This document shows positions 14,221 through 20,504 of a stretch of DNA of 21,163 nucleotides, in pieces (the stretch's first letter is position 1; each line of letters opens with the position of its first letter). The position numbers were made by a program, and so were the translations under genes. This DNA is from a virus. The notes below the pieces were generated by a model. The model worked only from the letters and a program-made list of their open reading frames with translations, was not told the DNA's origin and made no database searches. The stretch lies in IMG/VR virus record IMGVR_UViG_3300050821_004363, positions 1 to 21,163 of that record; one strand, written 5' to 3'.

Positions 14221-14253
14221 GGGAGATCAGTCTTCACGGCTGATCTCCCTTTT
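14221..14253 (+). terminator. Intrinsic terminator after the capsid gene
   Basis: A perfect 10-base stem GGGAGATCAG (14221-14230) with CTGATCTCCC (14240-14249), loop of nine bases, then TTTT. It sits 17 bases after the capsid stop and 5 bases before the next ATG. Downstream head and glycosyltransferase genes must depend on read-through, antitermination or a promoter I cannot see. Confidence 0.9.
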
Positions 14254-14258
14254 CATTT

Positions 14259-14870
14259 ATGGCTGCTTTTATATCACTTGCTGGACGGAGATTTGGCCGG
14301 TTAGTAGCTTTACATGCTAAGTCTCGACCACATTCGCATCGTGGTCAGACTGTCTGGCTCTGCAAGTGCGATTGTGGAAATACAAAAGCAATTGCGCGCT
14401 CATCGCTAGTTAGAGGATTGACTCGTAGCTGTGGCTGCCTTCTCGATGAATATGTCAACTCTACGCGCCTTGCGCACGGGTTAGCTGCAATGAGAAGGCA
14501 GATCACTAGATATCGCTTTCAGGCAGCAGAGCGTGGACTAGCATGGGAGCTTACTGAAAGCGATTGTAGGAATCTGTTCACTGCAGATTGTCATTATTGT
14601 GGCGCGAAACCCGCAGCTTATTCAGTGCCATCTCACGGAAGCAAATACGGCGGCTTTTACTATAACGGCATTGATCGCATCGATAGCGACTACGGGTATC
14701 TTTCGGGCAACGTCATATCGGCATGTTTCGTTTGCAACCGAGCAAAAAGCACGATGAGTTATCCAGACTTCATCAGGTGGATTGAACGGTGTGCCTCTAA
14801 CATGCGATTGAAACGCAGAATCTCTGAAGTGACTGAGAGTGAACCGCAGATAGGAAGGCTCTTCATATGA
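14259..14870 (+). CDS. HNH endonuclease-like protein with N-terminal zinc ribbon
   Basis: A 203-residue protein. The N-terminal part 'RRFGRLVAL...WLCKCDCGN...TRSCGCL' is the Cys-rich DNA-binding module common in phage homing-type endonucleases. The C-terminal part has 'DCHYCGAKP', then 'NGIDRIDSDYGYLSGNVISACFVCNRAK', which is the HNH-like metal site with its paired Cys motifs. 'MSYPDFIRWIERC' follows, as usual in this group. ATG 14259 has no ribosome site and lies directly behind the terminator hairpin, so expression should be low. Codon use looks richer in A/T than that of the flanking structural genes, which suggests a later insertion. Its stop overlaps the next start (ATGA), and it carries that gene's ribosome site. 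Confidence 0.85.
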   Translation: MAAFISLAGRRFGRLVALHAKSRPHSHRGQTVWLCKCDCGNTKAIARSSLVRGLTRSCGCLLDEYVNSTRLAHGLAAMRRQITRYRFQAAERGLAWELTESDCRNLFTADCHYCGAKPAAYSVPSHGSKYGGFYYNGIDRIDSDYGYLSGNVISACFVCNRAKSTMSYPDFIRWIERCASNMRLKRRISEVTESEPQIGRLFI

Positions 14871-15238
14871 AACTTATCGCGAACAGACCGTTACGCGGCG
14901 AGTATGGATTCGTAGCACCAGAGCAGGAGTTTGAAGCACGCGATGAGATTGCCGACCAGCTGCTCAAGGCAGGGCTGGCGCGTACAAGCCAACCGCCGAC
15001 CATCGTCTATGAGACGAAGCCCTTTGTTCCGCAGGAAACGTCACAGGTGACGCCGGAGCATTCCTTTCGTGACGTGCATGTGCCTGACAAGGAATCGGCG
15101 AGCGTGGCTGCCGAAAGCGATCCAGTGCTTTCTGAGTCAGACGTACAAGGTGAGCCAGCTGCTGGTAGTAGCCGAAGGTCCGGACGTGCGCGATCTGGTT
15201 CCACGCGACCCTCGAATCCACCTCATCCATCTGAGTGA
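14867..15238 (+). CDS. Small head-region protein of unknown function, 3' half overlapped by a glycosyltransferase gene
   Basis: A 123-residue product from ATG 14867 with a good ribosome site (AGGAAGG about 8 bases upstream). Residues 1-45 (MKLIANRPLRGEYGFV...EQEFEARDEIADQLLKAGLA) form a compact strand-helix unit like the small 'N-terminal' proteins found between capsid and connector genes in many siphoviruses. The remainder is proline-, serine- and glutamate-rich and ends in a disordered Ser/Arg/Pro tail. The final 170 bases are shared, in another frame, with the next gene. Function unknown; a capsid decoration or head-completion role is only a position-based guess. Confidence 0.7.
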   Translation: MKLIANRPLRGEYGFVAPEQEFEARDEIADQLLKAGLARTSQPPTIVYETKPFVPQETSQVTPEHSFRDVHVPDKESASVAAESDPVLSESDVQGEPAAGSSRRSGRARSGSTRPSNPPHPSE

Positions 15239-15671
15239 GCGGACTTGGAGCATCGGAGAAAAACGCAATTATGCGTGTGAGCGAGCGACCGGCGACATCA
15301 TCTGTCATTGGGATGACGACGACTGGAGCGCACCGGATCGACTCGCTGACCAGCTCGCTCGGCTTCAGCAGACAGGCTGCGCTGTCACCGGTTATCACTC
15401 TATGCGCTTCACCGACGGCGCGCACTGGTGGAAATATGCAGGAACCAAAACTTACGCCCTCGGCACGTCCCTCTGCTACCACCGCTCTTGGTGGGACGCG
15501 CACCGATTCCAACCGAAGAACGTCGGGGAAGATAACTATTTCGTCGAACAAGCGTGCGCCGCAAAGACGTTAGCCAGCGTCGATGCCGGCGAGCTAATGC
15601 ACGCGACGATTCACGACGCCAACACGAGCCCGCGGCGAATCGGAAGCAACTGGAAAAGTCTGAGCGAGTGA
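15069..15671 (+). CDS. Glycosyltransferase, GT-A / family 2 type (first of three)
   Basis: A 200-residue enzyme. The N-terminus 'VTCMCLTRNRRAWLPKAIQCFLSQTY' is the classic nucleotide-sugar binding start of family 2 (the first residue is GTG-encoded). 'GEKRNYACERATGDIICHWDDDDW' carries the DxD metal site, and 'GTSLCYHRSWW' and 'GEDNYFVEQA' give the acceptor loop and the catalytic-base 'ED'. The upstream in-frame stop at 15048-15050 leaves GTG 15069 as the only reasonable start; GGAG lies 10 bases before it. The gene therefore overlaps the previous one by 170 bases. Sugar and acceptor are unknown; the location in the head operon suggests a virion protein as acceptor (inference). Confidence 0.85.
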   Translation: MTCMCLTRNRRAWLPKAIQCFLSQTYKVSQLLVVAEGPDVRDLVPRDPRIHLIHLSERTWSIGEKRNYACERATGDIICHWDDDDWSAPDRLADQLARLQQTGCAVTGYHSMRFTDGAHWWKYAGTKTYALGTSLCYHRSWWDAHRFQPKNVGEDNYFVEQACAAKTLASVDAGELMHATIHDANTSPRRIGSNWKSLSE

Positions 15672-16327
15672 GACAGTTATCAGTCATCATCCCAAGTCGC
15701 ACGATCACGAATCTGCGCGCATGCGTTGAAGCAGTGAAGGCGCACGACGATTGCAGAGTGATCGTCGTGTGGGACCGCACGAACGGAAATACTTGGCTCC
15801 CGCCGACCGCTGATTACAGTGTGCGAGAAGTCGATCAGAGGTTTGTATATGCGCGCAATTGCAATTACGGCATCGTTGCCGCTGGCGACGATGATGTGAT
15901 TTTGCTCAATGACGATGCACTGCTCAGAACTGCGGGTGGATTCTCCGAGTTGCAGAAGCTCGCGCAAGTGCACCCGGGCTTCGGCATCATCGGAGCAGTC
16001 ACGAACGTAACAGGTCAGCTATTGCAGAAACCGCATGGAGTCGGTTTGCGCGAAGTTCCGCATTTCGCTTTCGTCTGCGTGCTCATTCCGCGACGCACAA
16101 TCAACACAATTGGATTGCTCGATGAGCGCTATTGCATCGATTACGGTGTCGAAGATCGCGACTATTGCGAAGCGGTGAAGCGAGTCGGTTTGAAGTGTGG
16201 TGTCTTTGATCACTGCTTTGTCGATCACGCCAGCCTAACGAGCAGCTTTCGCGGCAAGCCGCATGCGTCGCGCTCGTTTCAAAAGAACTGGAGCCTGTTC
16301 TGTCAAAAGTGGGGAGTGCCTGCCTGA
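15668..16327 (+). CDS. Glycosyltransferase, family 2-like (second of three)
   Basis: A 219-residue protein starting at GTG 15668, overlapping the previous stop as GTGA; an in-frame ATG further upstream would add a non-conserved basic extension. 'LSVIIPSRTITNLRACVEAV' is the family N-terminal strand and helix. 'ARNCNYGIVAAGDDDVILLNDDALL' contains the acidic metal-binding cluster. 'GIIGAVTNVTG' and 'LLDERYCIDYGVEDRDYCEAVKRVGLKCGVFD' are the typical C-terminal motifs with an 'ED' pair. It resembles rhamnosyl- and related GT2 enzymes. Acceptor and sugar are not shown by sequence. Confidence 0.85.
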   Translation: MRQLSVIIPSRTITNLRACVEAVKAHDDCRVIVVWDRTNGNTWLPPTADYSVREVDQRFVYARNCNYGIVAAGDDDVILLNDDALLRTAGGFSELQKLAQVHPGFGIIGAVTNVTGQLLQKPHGVGLREVPHFAFVCVLIPRRTINTIGLLDERYCIDYGVEDRDYCEAVKRVGLKCGVFDHCFVDHASLTSSFRGKPHASRSFQKNWSLFCQKWGVPA

Positions 16328-16491
16328 TGGAATTCCCTTATGTCTATTTCTGGAATCGCATGGGACGCAAAGGCCAGCGCTGCCGCGTGCTGGTGCGCGG
16401 AAAGATGAACAGCTGCCTGATCGAGTTTGACGACGGTCATCGGGCAGTTACCAATCGCAACGCTCTCAGGAAAGGCGATTCACAAAGCTGA
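16327..16491 (+). CDS. 54-residue protein between glycosyltransferases, unknown
   Basis: Starts at ATG 16327, sharing one base with the previous stop (TGATG), and ends sharing one base with the next start (TGATG). The product 'MEFPYVYFWNRMGRKGQRCRVLVRG...NSCLIEFDDGHRAVTNRNALRK' looks like a small beta-barrel of the SH3/Tudor type: the 'G-Q-R-C-R-V' and 'V-I-E-F-D-D-G' rhythm is common in small phage proteins. It is basic and without membrane segments. Function unknown. Confidence 0.7.
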   Translation: MEFPYVYFWNRMGRKGQRCRVLVRGKMNSCLIEFDDGHRAVTNRNALRKGDSQS

Positions 16492-16658
16492 TGCCGAATA
16501 TCTGGATCATTGCTAAATACGACGCGGCTTGCAATGAATGCGAAACGCACATCAACGCAGGCGACAAGGTGCTGTTTGACACGCATGCTCGCGTTATCTA
16601 CTGCGAAGAATGTGCAGAAGACCTTGATGACGACTCGACGATTGAGGATAAGGACTGA
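16491..16658 (+). CDS. 55-residue zinc-ribbon protein
   Basis: A short frame from ATG 16491 to TGA 16656-16658, joined at both ends by TGATG overlaps. The product is 'MPNIWIIAKYDAACNECETH' followed by 'INAGDKVLFD' and 'VIYCEECAEDLDDD'. Two CxxC pairs (Cys14/17 and Cys45/48) make a small zinc ribbon. It has a typical 'I-x-A-G-D-K-V-x-F-D' strand pair and an acidic tail. Similar mini-ribbons are seen in phage genomes with unknown roles. The tight coupling argues that it is a real gene. Confidence 0.7.
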   Translation: MPNIWIIAKYDAACNECETHINAGDKVLFDTHARVIYCEECAEDLDDDSTIEDKD

Positions 16659-17365
16659 TGACTTTCGGAATTCTGCGAGTAAAGAATGAAGCACGCTGGA
16701 TTGAGCGCATCGTGGCCTCTTTGCAGCCGGTCTGCGAGCGCATCCTGATTCTCGATGATCACTCAACAGACGCGACGCCTGATCTCTGTATGGCTCTCGG
16801 CTGCACTGTGTTCCGCTCACACTTTACTGATCTGCATGAAGCGCGCGACAAAGATTTCCTGCTTGAACAGGTATGGGACGCAGGCGCACAAGTGGGCGAT
16901 TACTGCATCATGGTCGACGGCGATGAAGAGCTGTTCTCAGAGGACGTTCCAGAGCTGCGCGCGGCAATGCAGTCAGGCGTCGTCTGCGGCTCGATGCATG
17001 TTCTTTATTTGTGGGATAACGAGCAGCAGATACGCATTGACCGCTGGTACAGAGAAGTGCGTCGGCCGTCTCTCTTCAGGCTGATCGACCGCAACCTCAC
17101 TTTCAAGCGAACGCAGTTCGGCGGCAATCTTCATTGCTCGTCCGCTCCGGTGCAAGTGCTCGAGCGCAGTGTTCCGTTGAAAGTGCGTCTTCTGCACTAC
17201 GGCTATCTTCACCGTGAAGATAGAGTGCGCAAGTTTCATTGGTACAACTCAATCGACCCGCACAACACTTTTGAGGATGAGTATCGGCACATGGTCGTGG
17301 GCGATCTCTTCCCCGCTAACTCGAAATTTCGCTGGGCCGGTCCTCTGGAGCTAAAAGCAATATGA
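16658..17365 (+). CDS. Glycosyltransferase, family 2-like (third of three)
   Basis: A 235-residue protein starting at ATG 16658 (TGATG overlap, AAGGA close upstream). 'MTFGILRVKNEARWIERIVASL' and 'CERILILDDHSTDATPDLC' are the sugar-nucleotide binding start typical of the 'tetratricopeptide-less' short GT2 enzymes. 'DYCIMVDGDEELF' carries the DxD site. The C-terminal region 'RPSLFRLIDRNLTFKRTQFGGNLHC' and 'LLHYGYLHREDRVRKFHWYN' matches the acceptor domain of this subgroup, where 'H-x-x-Y' and 'R-x-R-K' are common. It differs from the other two in its middle, so the three are unlikely to be recent duplicates. It ends in an ATGA overlap with the connector gene. Confidence 0.87.
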   Translation: MTFGILRVKNEARWIERIVASLQPVCERILILDDHSTDATPDLCMALGCTVFRSHFTDLHEARDKDFLLEQVWDAGAQVGDYCIMVDGDEELFSEDVPELRAAMQSGVVCGSMHVLYLWDNEQQIRIDRWYREVRRPSLFRLIDRNLTFKRTQFGGNLHCSSAPVQVLERSVPLKVRLLHYGYLHREDRVRKFHWYNSIDPHNTFEDEYRHMVVGDLFPANSKFRWAGPLELKAI

Positions 17366-18066
17366 GCAGCTGGTATCCGTTCGGCGGTGTCGGTCCGTAT
17401 GGCACATACGGCAATCTCGGCCTGTACGGTGCGCTTGTTGTCTATGCCAGCCTGCGCCTCACTGAAACATCACCTGCGCAGACATTCATTGAGCCGCTGA
17501 CATTGGACTTGGTGAAGGACTATCTGAAGATTCCTCCTCGCTCGCCGGCTGATAGCTTTGAAGACGATGAGCTAACGACGTTCATTTCGGCAGCGCGTGA
17601 GCAAGCGGAGATATTGCAGAATCGTGATCTGGTCCGCAAACAATGGGATTTGCATCACGATTACTGGCCGTCATACCGCATTGAAATGCGCGACCCGCTG
17701 CGAAGCGTCGATCTCGTGCAGTATCAGGATTCAAACGGCGACTTCACGACACTGAACGAGAATGCCGACTACATCGTCGATGCGAACAAAGGGCCGGGAG
17801 TTCTTGCGCCCCCATATAACGCGACGTGGCCGACCTTTACACCGTGGCCCAGCTCGTCCATCTTGATTCGCTTTACAAGCGGTTACTCCGGCGATGACCC
17901 GTTCTGGAATGGTGCAGGAGCGCGCATCAAGACCGGCATGCTCATGCTTATCTCTGCGTGGTACAACAACCGACTTCCGTTTGAAAAGGGCGCTGATCCA
18001 ACGCAGGAATATCCATATGCCGTCACATCGTGCCTGTCCTACGGTGCGCTCATCCGAGCGAGGTAA
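17362..18066 (+). CDS. Head-tail connector protein (gp6-like)
   Basis: A 234-residue protein. After a Gly/Tyr-rich start (MSSWYPFGGVGPYGTYGNLG), the connector domain begins at 'IEPLTLDLVKDYLKIPP'. It continues with 'DDELTTFISAAREQAEILQNRDLVRKQWDL', the hallmark helix pair of phage_connect / HK97 gp6-like proteins. 'PLRSVDLVQYQDSNGDFTTL' and 'YIVDANKGPGVLAP' are beta elements, and 'RIKTGMLMLISAWYNNR' is the final helix. These proteins form a ring below the portal and join the tail. ATG 17362 overlaps the last glycosyltransferase stop. The glycine-tyrosine extension is unusual and may be an exposed flexible arm. Confidence 0.88.
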   Translation: MSSWYPFGGVGPYGTYGNLGLYGALVVYASLRLTETSPAQTFIEPLTLDLVKDYLKIPPRSPADSFEDDELTTFISAAREQAEILQNRDLVRKQWDLHHDYWPSYRIEMRDPLRSVDLVQYQDSNGDFTTLNENADYIVDANKGPGVLAPPYNATWPTFTPWPSSSILIRFTSGYSGDDPFWNGAGARIKTGMLMLISAWYNNRLPFEKGADPTQEYPYAVTSCLSYGALIRAR

Positions 18067-18072
18067 CTCTGC

Positions 18073-18414
18073 ATGTCCTCGTGGCCTTCTATCGACCCCG
18101 GCAAGATGGTGCACCAGATCACGCTGCTTCAGCAGCAGACCGTGACTGATATATCCGGCACGACGATTCGCTGGGTTCCTTTCGTCCGTACCTGGGCGCA
18201 GATTGATCCTGTAAAAGGATCAGATGTTCTGCGGTCGGGACAGGCGACGACGCAGTTATTCCTCACTGTTAAGATTCGCTGGCAGACAGGCGTCTTGCCG
18301 AACATGCGCGTGCAGTCGCTTAACGGCACCTATGTCATTCAGGCAATCGAGAATCCGGGTGAGCGAAACGTGATTCTGATTCTCAACTGCCTCGCGCTTG
18401 CACTGAATCAATAG
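18073..18414 (+). CDS. Head-tail adaptor / head closure protein
   Basis: A 113-residue protein. 'DPGKMVHQITLLQQQTVTD' opens the fold, and 'VPFVRTWAQIDPVKGSDVL' and 'TVKIRWQTGVLPNMRVQSLNGTYVIQAIENPGERNVILILNC' match the beta-barrel of the SPP1 gp16 / phage head-tail joining family, in which 'I-x-R-W/Y-x-x-G-I-x-P-x-M-R-V' and 'Y-x-I-x-x-I-x-N-P-x-x-R' are typical. It closes the connector before tail attachment. ATG 18073 follows the connector stop by 6 bases with GAGG upstream. Confidence 0.88.
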   Translation: MSSWPSIDPGKMVHQITLLQQQTVTDISGTTIRWVPFVRTWAQIDPVKGSDVLRSGQATTQLFLTVKIRWQTGVLPNMRVQSLNGTYVIQAIENPGERNVILILNCLALALNQ

Positions 18415-18422
18415 TTCGTGGC

Positions 18423-18464
18423 GCATGGGAGGTGTCCGCTGCTTTCCGCCTCCCATGCATTTTT
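18423..18464 (+). terminator. Intrinsic terminator inside the head-tail operon
   Basis: A perfect 10-base stem GCATGGGAGG (18423-18432) with CCTCCCATGC (18449-18458), loop of 16 bases, then ATTTTT. It starts 9 bases after the adaptor stop and ends 5 bases before the next start codon. It resembles the capsid terminator in placement, and would lower expression of the tail genes unless antitermination operates. Confidence 0.78.
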
Positions 18465-18469
18465 CCCTG

Positions 18470-18901
18470 ATGGACGTAAAGACTGAAGTTCAAGGATTGA
18501 GGGAGCTAGAGGATGCGCTGAGTGAGTTTGCGCCTCGACTGGTGAAGAAGGCTTTCAAGCAGGCGATGAACGCGGCGGCCATTCCACAGATCACAGCTGC
18601 GAAGGAAAAAGCTCCAGTGCTTAAGGAGCCGACAAAGCATCGTCAAGGCGGGGAGCTGCGTGACTCCATCGGTGTCAATATCACCGTCGGCAAGCGTGGG
18701 GTGCGCGCGCGCGTAGGGCCGACACGTAGCAAGGGCGAATCAAACCAGTCTCCCGGAACTTATGGACTGATGGTTGAGTTTGGATCCATTCACGGACCCG
18801 CACAGCCTTATCTGCGACCTGCATTCGACCAAACGAAGAACGACTCTGTCACTCAGTTCGCTGCGGTGCTGCGAGCGGCAATCGAGACGATGAAACGATG
18901 A
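18470..18901 (+). CDS. HK97 gp10-like tail completion protein
   Basis: A 143-residue protein. It begins 'MDVKTEVQGLRELEDALSEF', continues with 'VKKAFKQAMNAAAIPQITAAKEKAPV', 'GGELRDSIGV' and 'YGLMVEFGSIHGPAQPYLRPAFDQTK'. These are the standard motifs of the HK97 gp10 family, which acts at the head-tail or tail-terminator interface. The start is ATG 18470, because the family usually begins at 'V-x-G-L-x-x-L'. Earlier in-frame ATGs at 18425 and 18455 lie within the terminator hairpin. No ribosome site is visible before any of them. It overlaps the next gene as ATGA. Confidence 0.87.
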   Translation: MDVKTEVQGLRELEDALSEFAPRLVKKAFKQAMNAAAIPQITAAKEKAPVLKEPTKHRQGGELRDSIGVNITVGKRGVRARVGPTRSKGESNQSPGTYGLMVEFGSIHGPAQPYLRPAFDQTKNDSVTQFAAVLRAAIETMKR

Positions 18902-19296
18902 TTGAGCAAGGCGTCGTAATGTTGATTCAGAGCGATGCAGCTGTGAAAGCGATTGCTGCCCAGGGCGGTTTTCTGGCCACGTTGCCGTCTGACTATCAGC
19001 TGCCTTCATGGACATATCTGCTCGTGTCTGACGTGACGGATTATGTGCTCACCGGTCCCAGCAAACTCAGTTCTCGACGGGTGCAGTTTGACTGCTATGG
19101 CACTCAGCCAGCGGACATCATTCTACTCGGCAATGCAATTGACAAATTGCTGAACGGTTATCGCGGCACGCTGCCCGACCCTGATGCGACTGTCGTGCAG
19201 GGCATATTTCATCTGAACAGTCTCGACTTCTTCGATGTTGATAGTCGCACCTACCGCCGCTCGCTCGATTACATGATCTGGTTCGAGCAGCAATAA
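18898..19296 (+). CDS. Tail completion / tail-terminator protein (gp17-like, DUF3168 type)
   Basis: A 132-residue protein starting at ATG 18898. It begins 'VVMLIQSDAAVKAIAAQGGFLATLP', with 'LPSWTYLLVSDVTDY', 'SSRRVQFDCYGTQPADIILLGNAIDKLLNGYRG' and a C-terminal 'DSRTYRRSLDYMIWFEQQ'. The pattern of 'L...D..V..L...G', 'vqvd.yg....d...l...i..ll.g..G' and 'r.sldf.iw' matches the family of phage proteins that cap the tail tube. Order after gp10 and before the major tail protein agrees. Confidence 0.85.
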   Translation: MIEQGVVMLIQSDAAVKAIAAQGGFLATLPSDYQLPSWTYLLVSDVTDYVLTGPSKLSSRRVQFDCYGTQPADIILLGNAIDKLLNGYRGTLPDPDATVVQGIFHLNSLDFFDVDSRTYRRSLDYMIWFEQQ

Positions 19297-19354
19297 CTCA
19301 GTCCACTCAGTTTTTTGTAAGTCAATCCCTTCTTTCACAAGGAGACAGACCACC

Positions 19355-19807
19355 ATGCCCGCAACCGCCGCAACACAAGCCACCATCGGCTATCTGGCGA
19401 CATTTTCTGTCGGTGACGACAGCAGCCCGATTGAATACACCGAAATGCTTGAAGTCAAAACCATCAAGCCGAACATTGCCACAATTCCGGTCGTCGATGC
19501 GACCCATCTGCAAAGCCCGAACGCGACGCAGGAAAAACTGCCGGGATTGATCCAGCCGGGAACGGTAGACATCACCGGCAACTTCATCGGCGACGCCTCA
19601 CAGCTTCAGATTTTGACACTCGCAGAACAGCGCTCCGTGTTTCCATTCAAGGTCACCGCTCCCATTGCTTCGGGTACGAAGACCTACACGCTTACCGGTA
19701 GCGGATTCATTTCGAAGTATGACAACGGCTCATTTGAACCGAGCAAGGTCAGTGAATTCGCGATGAGCATGGAGATCACCGGCACTGTCCATGAGGAAGT
19801 CGCCTAA
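19355..19807 (+). CDS. Major tail tube protein
   Basis: A 150-residue beta-rich protein starting at ATG 19355 with a strong ribosome site (AAGGAGA at 19339-19345). 'TIGYLATFSVGDDSSPIEYTEMLEVKTIKPN' and 'VDATHLQSPNATQEKLPGLIQPGTVDITGNF' are the tail-tube signatures, followed by 'TYTLTGSGFISKYDNGSFEPSKVSEFAMSMEITG', the closing strands. Length (150) is typical of siphovirus tube proteins without the extra Ig domain. Its place before the two chaperone genes confirms the call. Confidence 0.9.
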   Translation: MPATAATQATIGYLATFSVGDDSSPIEYTEMLEVKTIKPNIATIPVVDATHLQSPNATQEKLPGLIQPGTVDITGNFIGDASQLQILTLAEQRSVFPFKVTAPIASGTKTYTLTGSGFISKYDNGSFEPSKVSEFAMSMEITGTVHEEVA

Positions 19808-19821
19808 CAGGAGATTGCTTC

Positions 19822-20172
19822 GTGACGACACGCAAAGGAACAGACAAACTCATTGAGAAAGTTCAGGTGCGGCTCGACGGCAGGGACTGGCCCATCGTGG
19901 TCACTCATAACGTGCTGATTGACTGCGAAGAGATTACCGGTCTGAACGTGCTAACGGGTGAAGCGAACCTGCTGCGCCCTTCAGCGAAGCTGATTCGCGC
20001 TCTGCTCTTTCTCTGCCTGAAACGATCTGGAGCCAAGTACACGCTTGATGAAGTCGGCGACCTCATCACCCCGCACAATATCGCGATGGTGCAAGAGGGA
20101 CTTCTGAAAGCGTGGCAGGCCTCGATGCCACAAGAGGAAGAGCAGGAACGCCCTATGAGGGCGGTCGTTTAA
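19822..20172 (+). CDS. Tail assembly chaperone, first frame
   Basis: A 116-residue protein starting at GTG 19822 with CAGGAG upstream. It has 'DKLIEKVQVRLDGRDWPIVVTHNVLIDCEEITGLNVL' and 'SAKLIRALLFLCLKRSGAKYTLDEVGDLI', then an acidic helical end. This layout (small alpha/beta unit with 'e..tg.n', 'LL...L' helices) is typical of the chaperone that precedes a tape measure gene (GTA TAC-like). Such chaperones coat the tape measure before tube polymerisation. The next gene begins 61 bases before its stop, in the -1 frame. Confidence 0.82.
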   Translation: MTTRKGTDKLIEKVQVRLDGRDWPIVVTHNVLIDCEEITGLNVLTGEANLLRPSAKLIRALLFLCLKRSGAKYTLDEVGDLITPHNIAMVQEGLLKAWQASMPQEEEQERPMRAVV

Positions 20173-20504
20173 GACGACCGCTTACGTGGCTTGAGGCGTG
20201 GTCTATCGCGCGGCAGGAACTCAAGCTCTCGACAAGAGAGTGGCTTGAAATGACTCCGCGCCACATCCACGCACTACGCAAACGGCAGATCGAGCAGTAT
20301 CAGCGTGAAGAACTGCTCGTCGGCATCATATCTGCGACCTCTGCCAACTTCTCATTCTGTAGACCAGAGCAACCGATCAGCCCCGAAACATTCATGCTGC
20401 ATCCACTTCCACCTGAGCCTGTAAAGCCTGTTACGGGTGAAGACATCATGATCGCATTCGCGCACATTCCAAAATCCACTTTGACGACTGAGGCAAGGGC
20501 ATGA
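20112..20504 (+). CDS. Tail assembly chaperone, second frame (possible frameshift extension)
   Basis: This is a -1 frame relative to the first chaperone gene, open from 20052 to 20504. The nearest start-like codon is GTG 20112, so the start is uncertain. The sensible domain begins at 'LTWLEAWSIARQELKLSTREWLEMTPRHIHALRKRQ', a helix often seen in the second chaperone or in the extra domain that a frameshift adds. 'GEDIMIAFAHIPKST' lies near the end. It overlaps the tape measure start as ATGA. A programmed -1 shift from the previous gene would give a fusion of about 240 residues. No classic X-XXY-YYZ heptamer is visible. Confidence 0.7.
   Translation: MAGLDATRGRAGTPYEGGRLRRPLTWLEAWSIARQELKLSTREWLEMTPRHIHALRKRQIEQYQREELLVGIISATSANFSFCRPEQPISPETFMLHPLPPEPVKPVTGEDIMIAFAHIPKSTLTTEARA

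Noticed and set aside
16309-16326. GTG 16309 as start of the 54-residue protein
   Set aside because: It would add six residues inside the previous glycosyltransferase; ATG 16327 with a TGATG junction repeats the pattern of the next two genes.
19297-19325. Possible terminator before the major tail gene (ACTCAGTCCACTCAGTTTTTT)
   Set aside because: ACTCAG occurs as a direct, not inverted, repeat, so no stem forms before the T-run.
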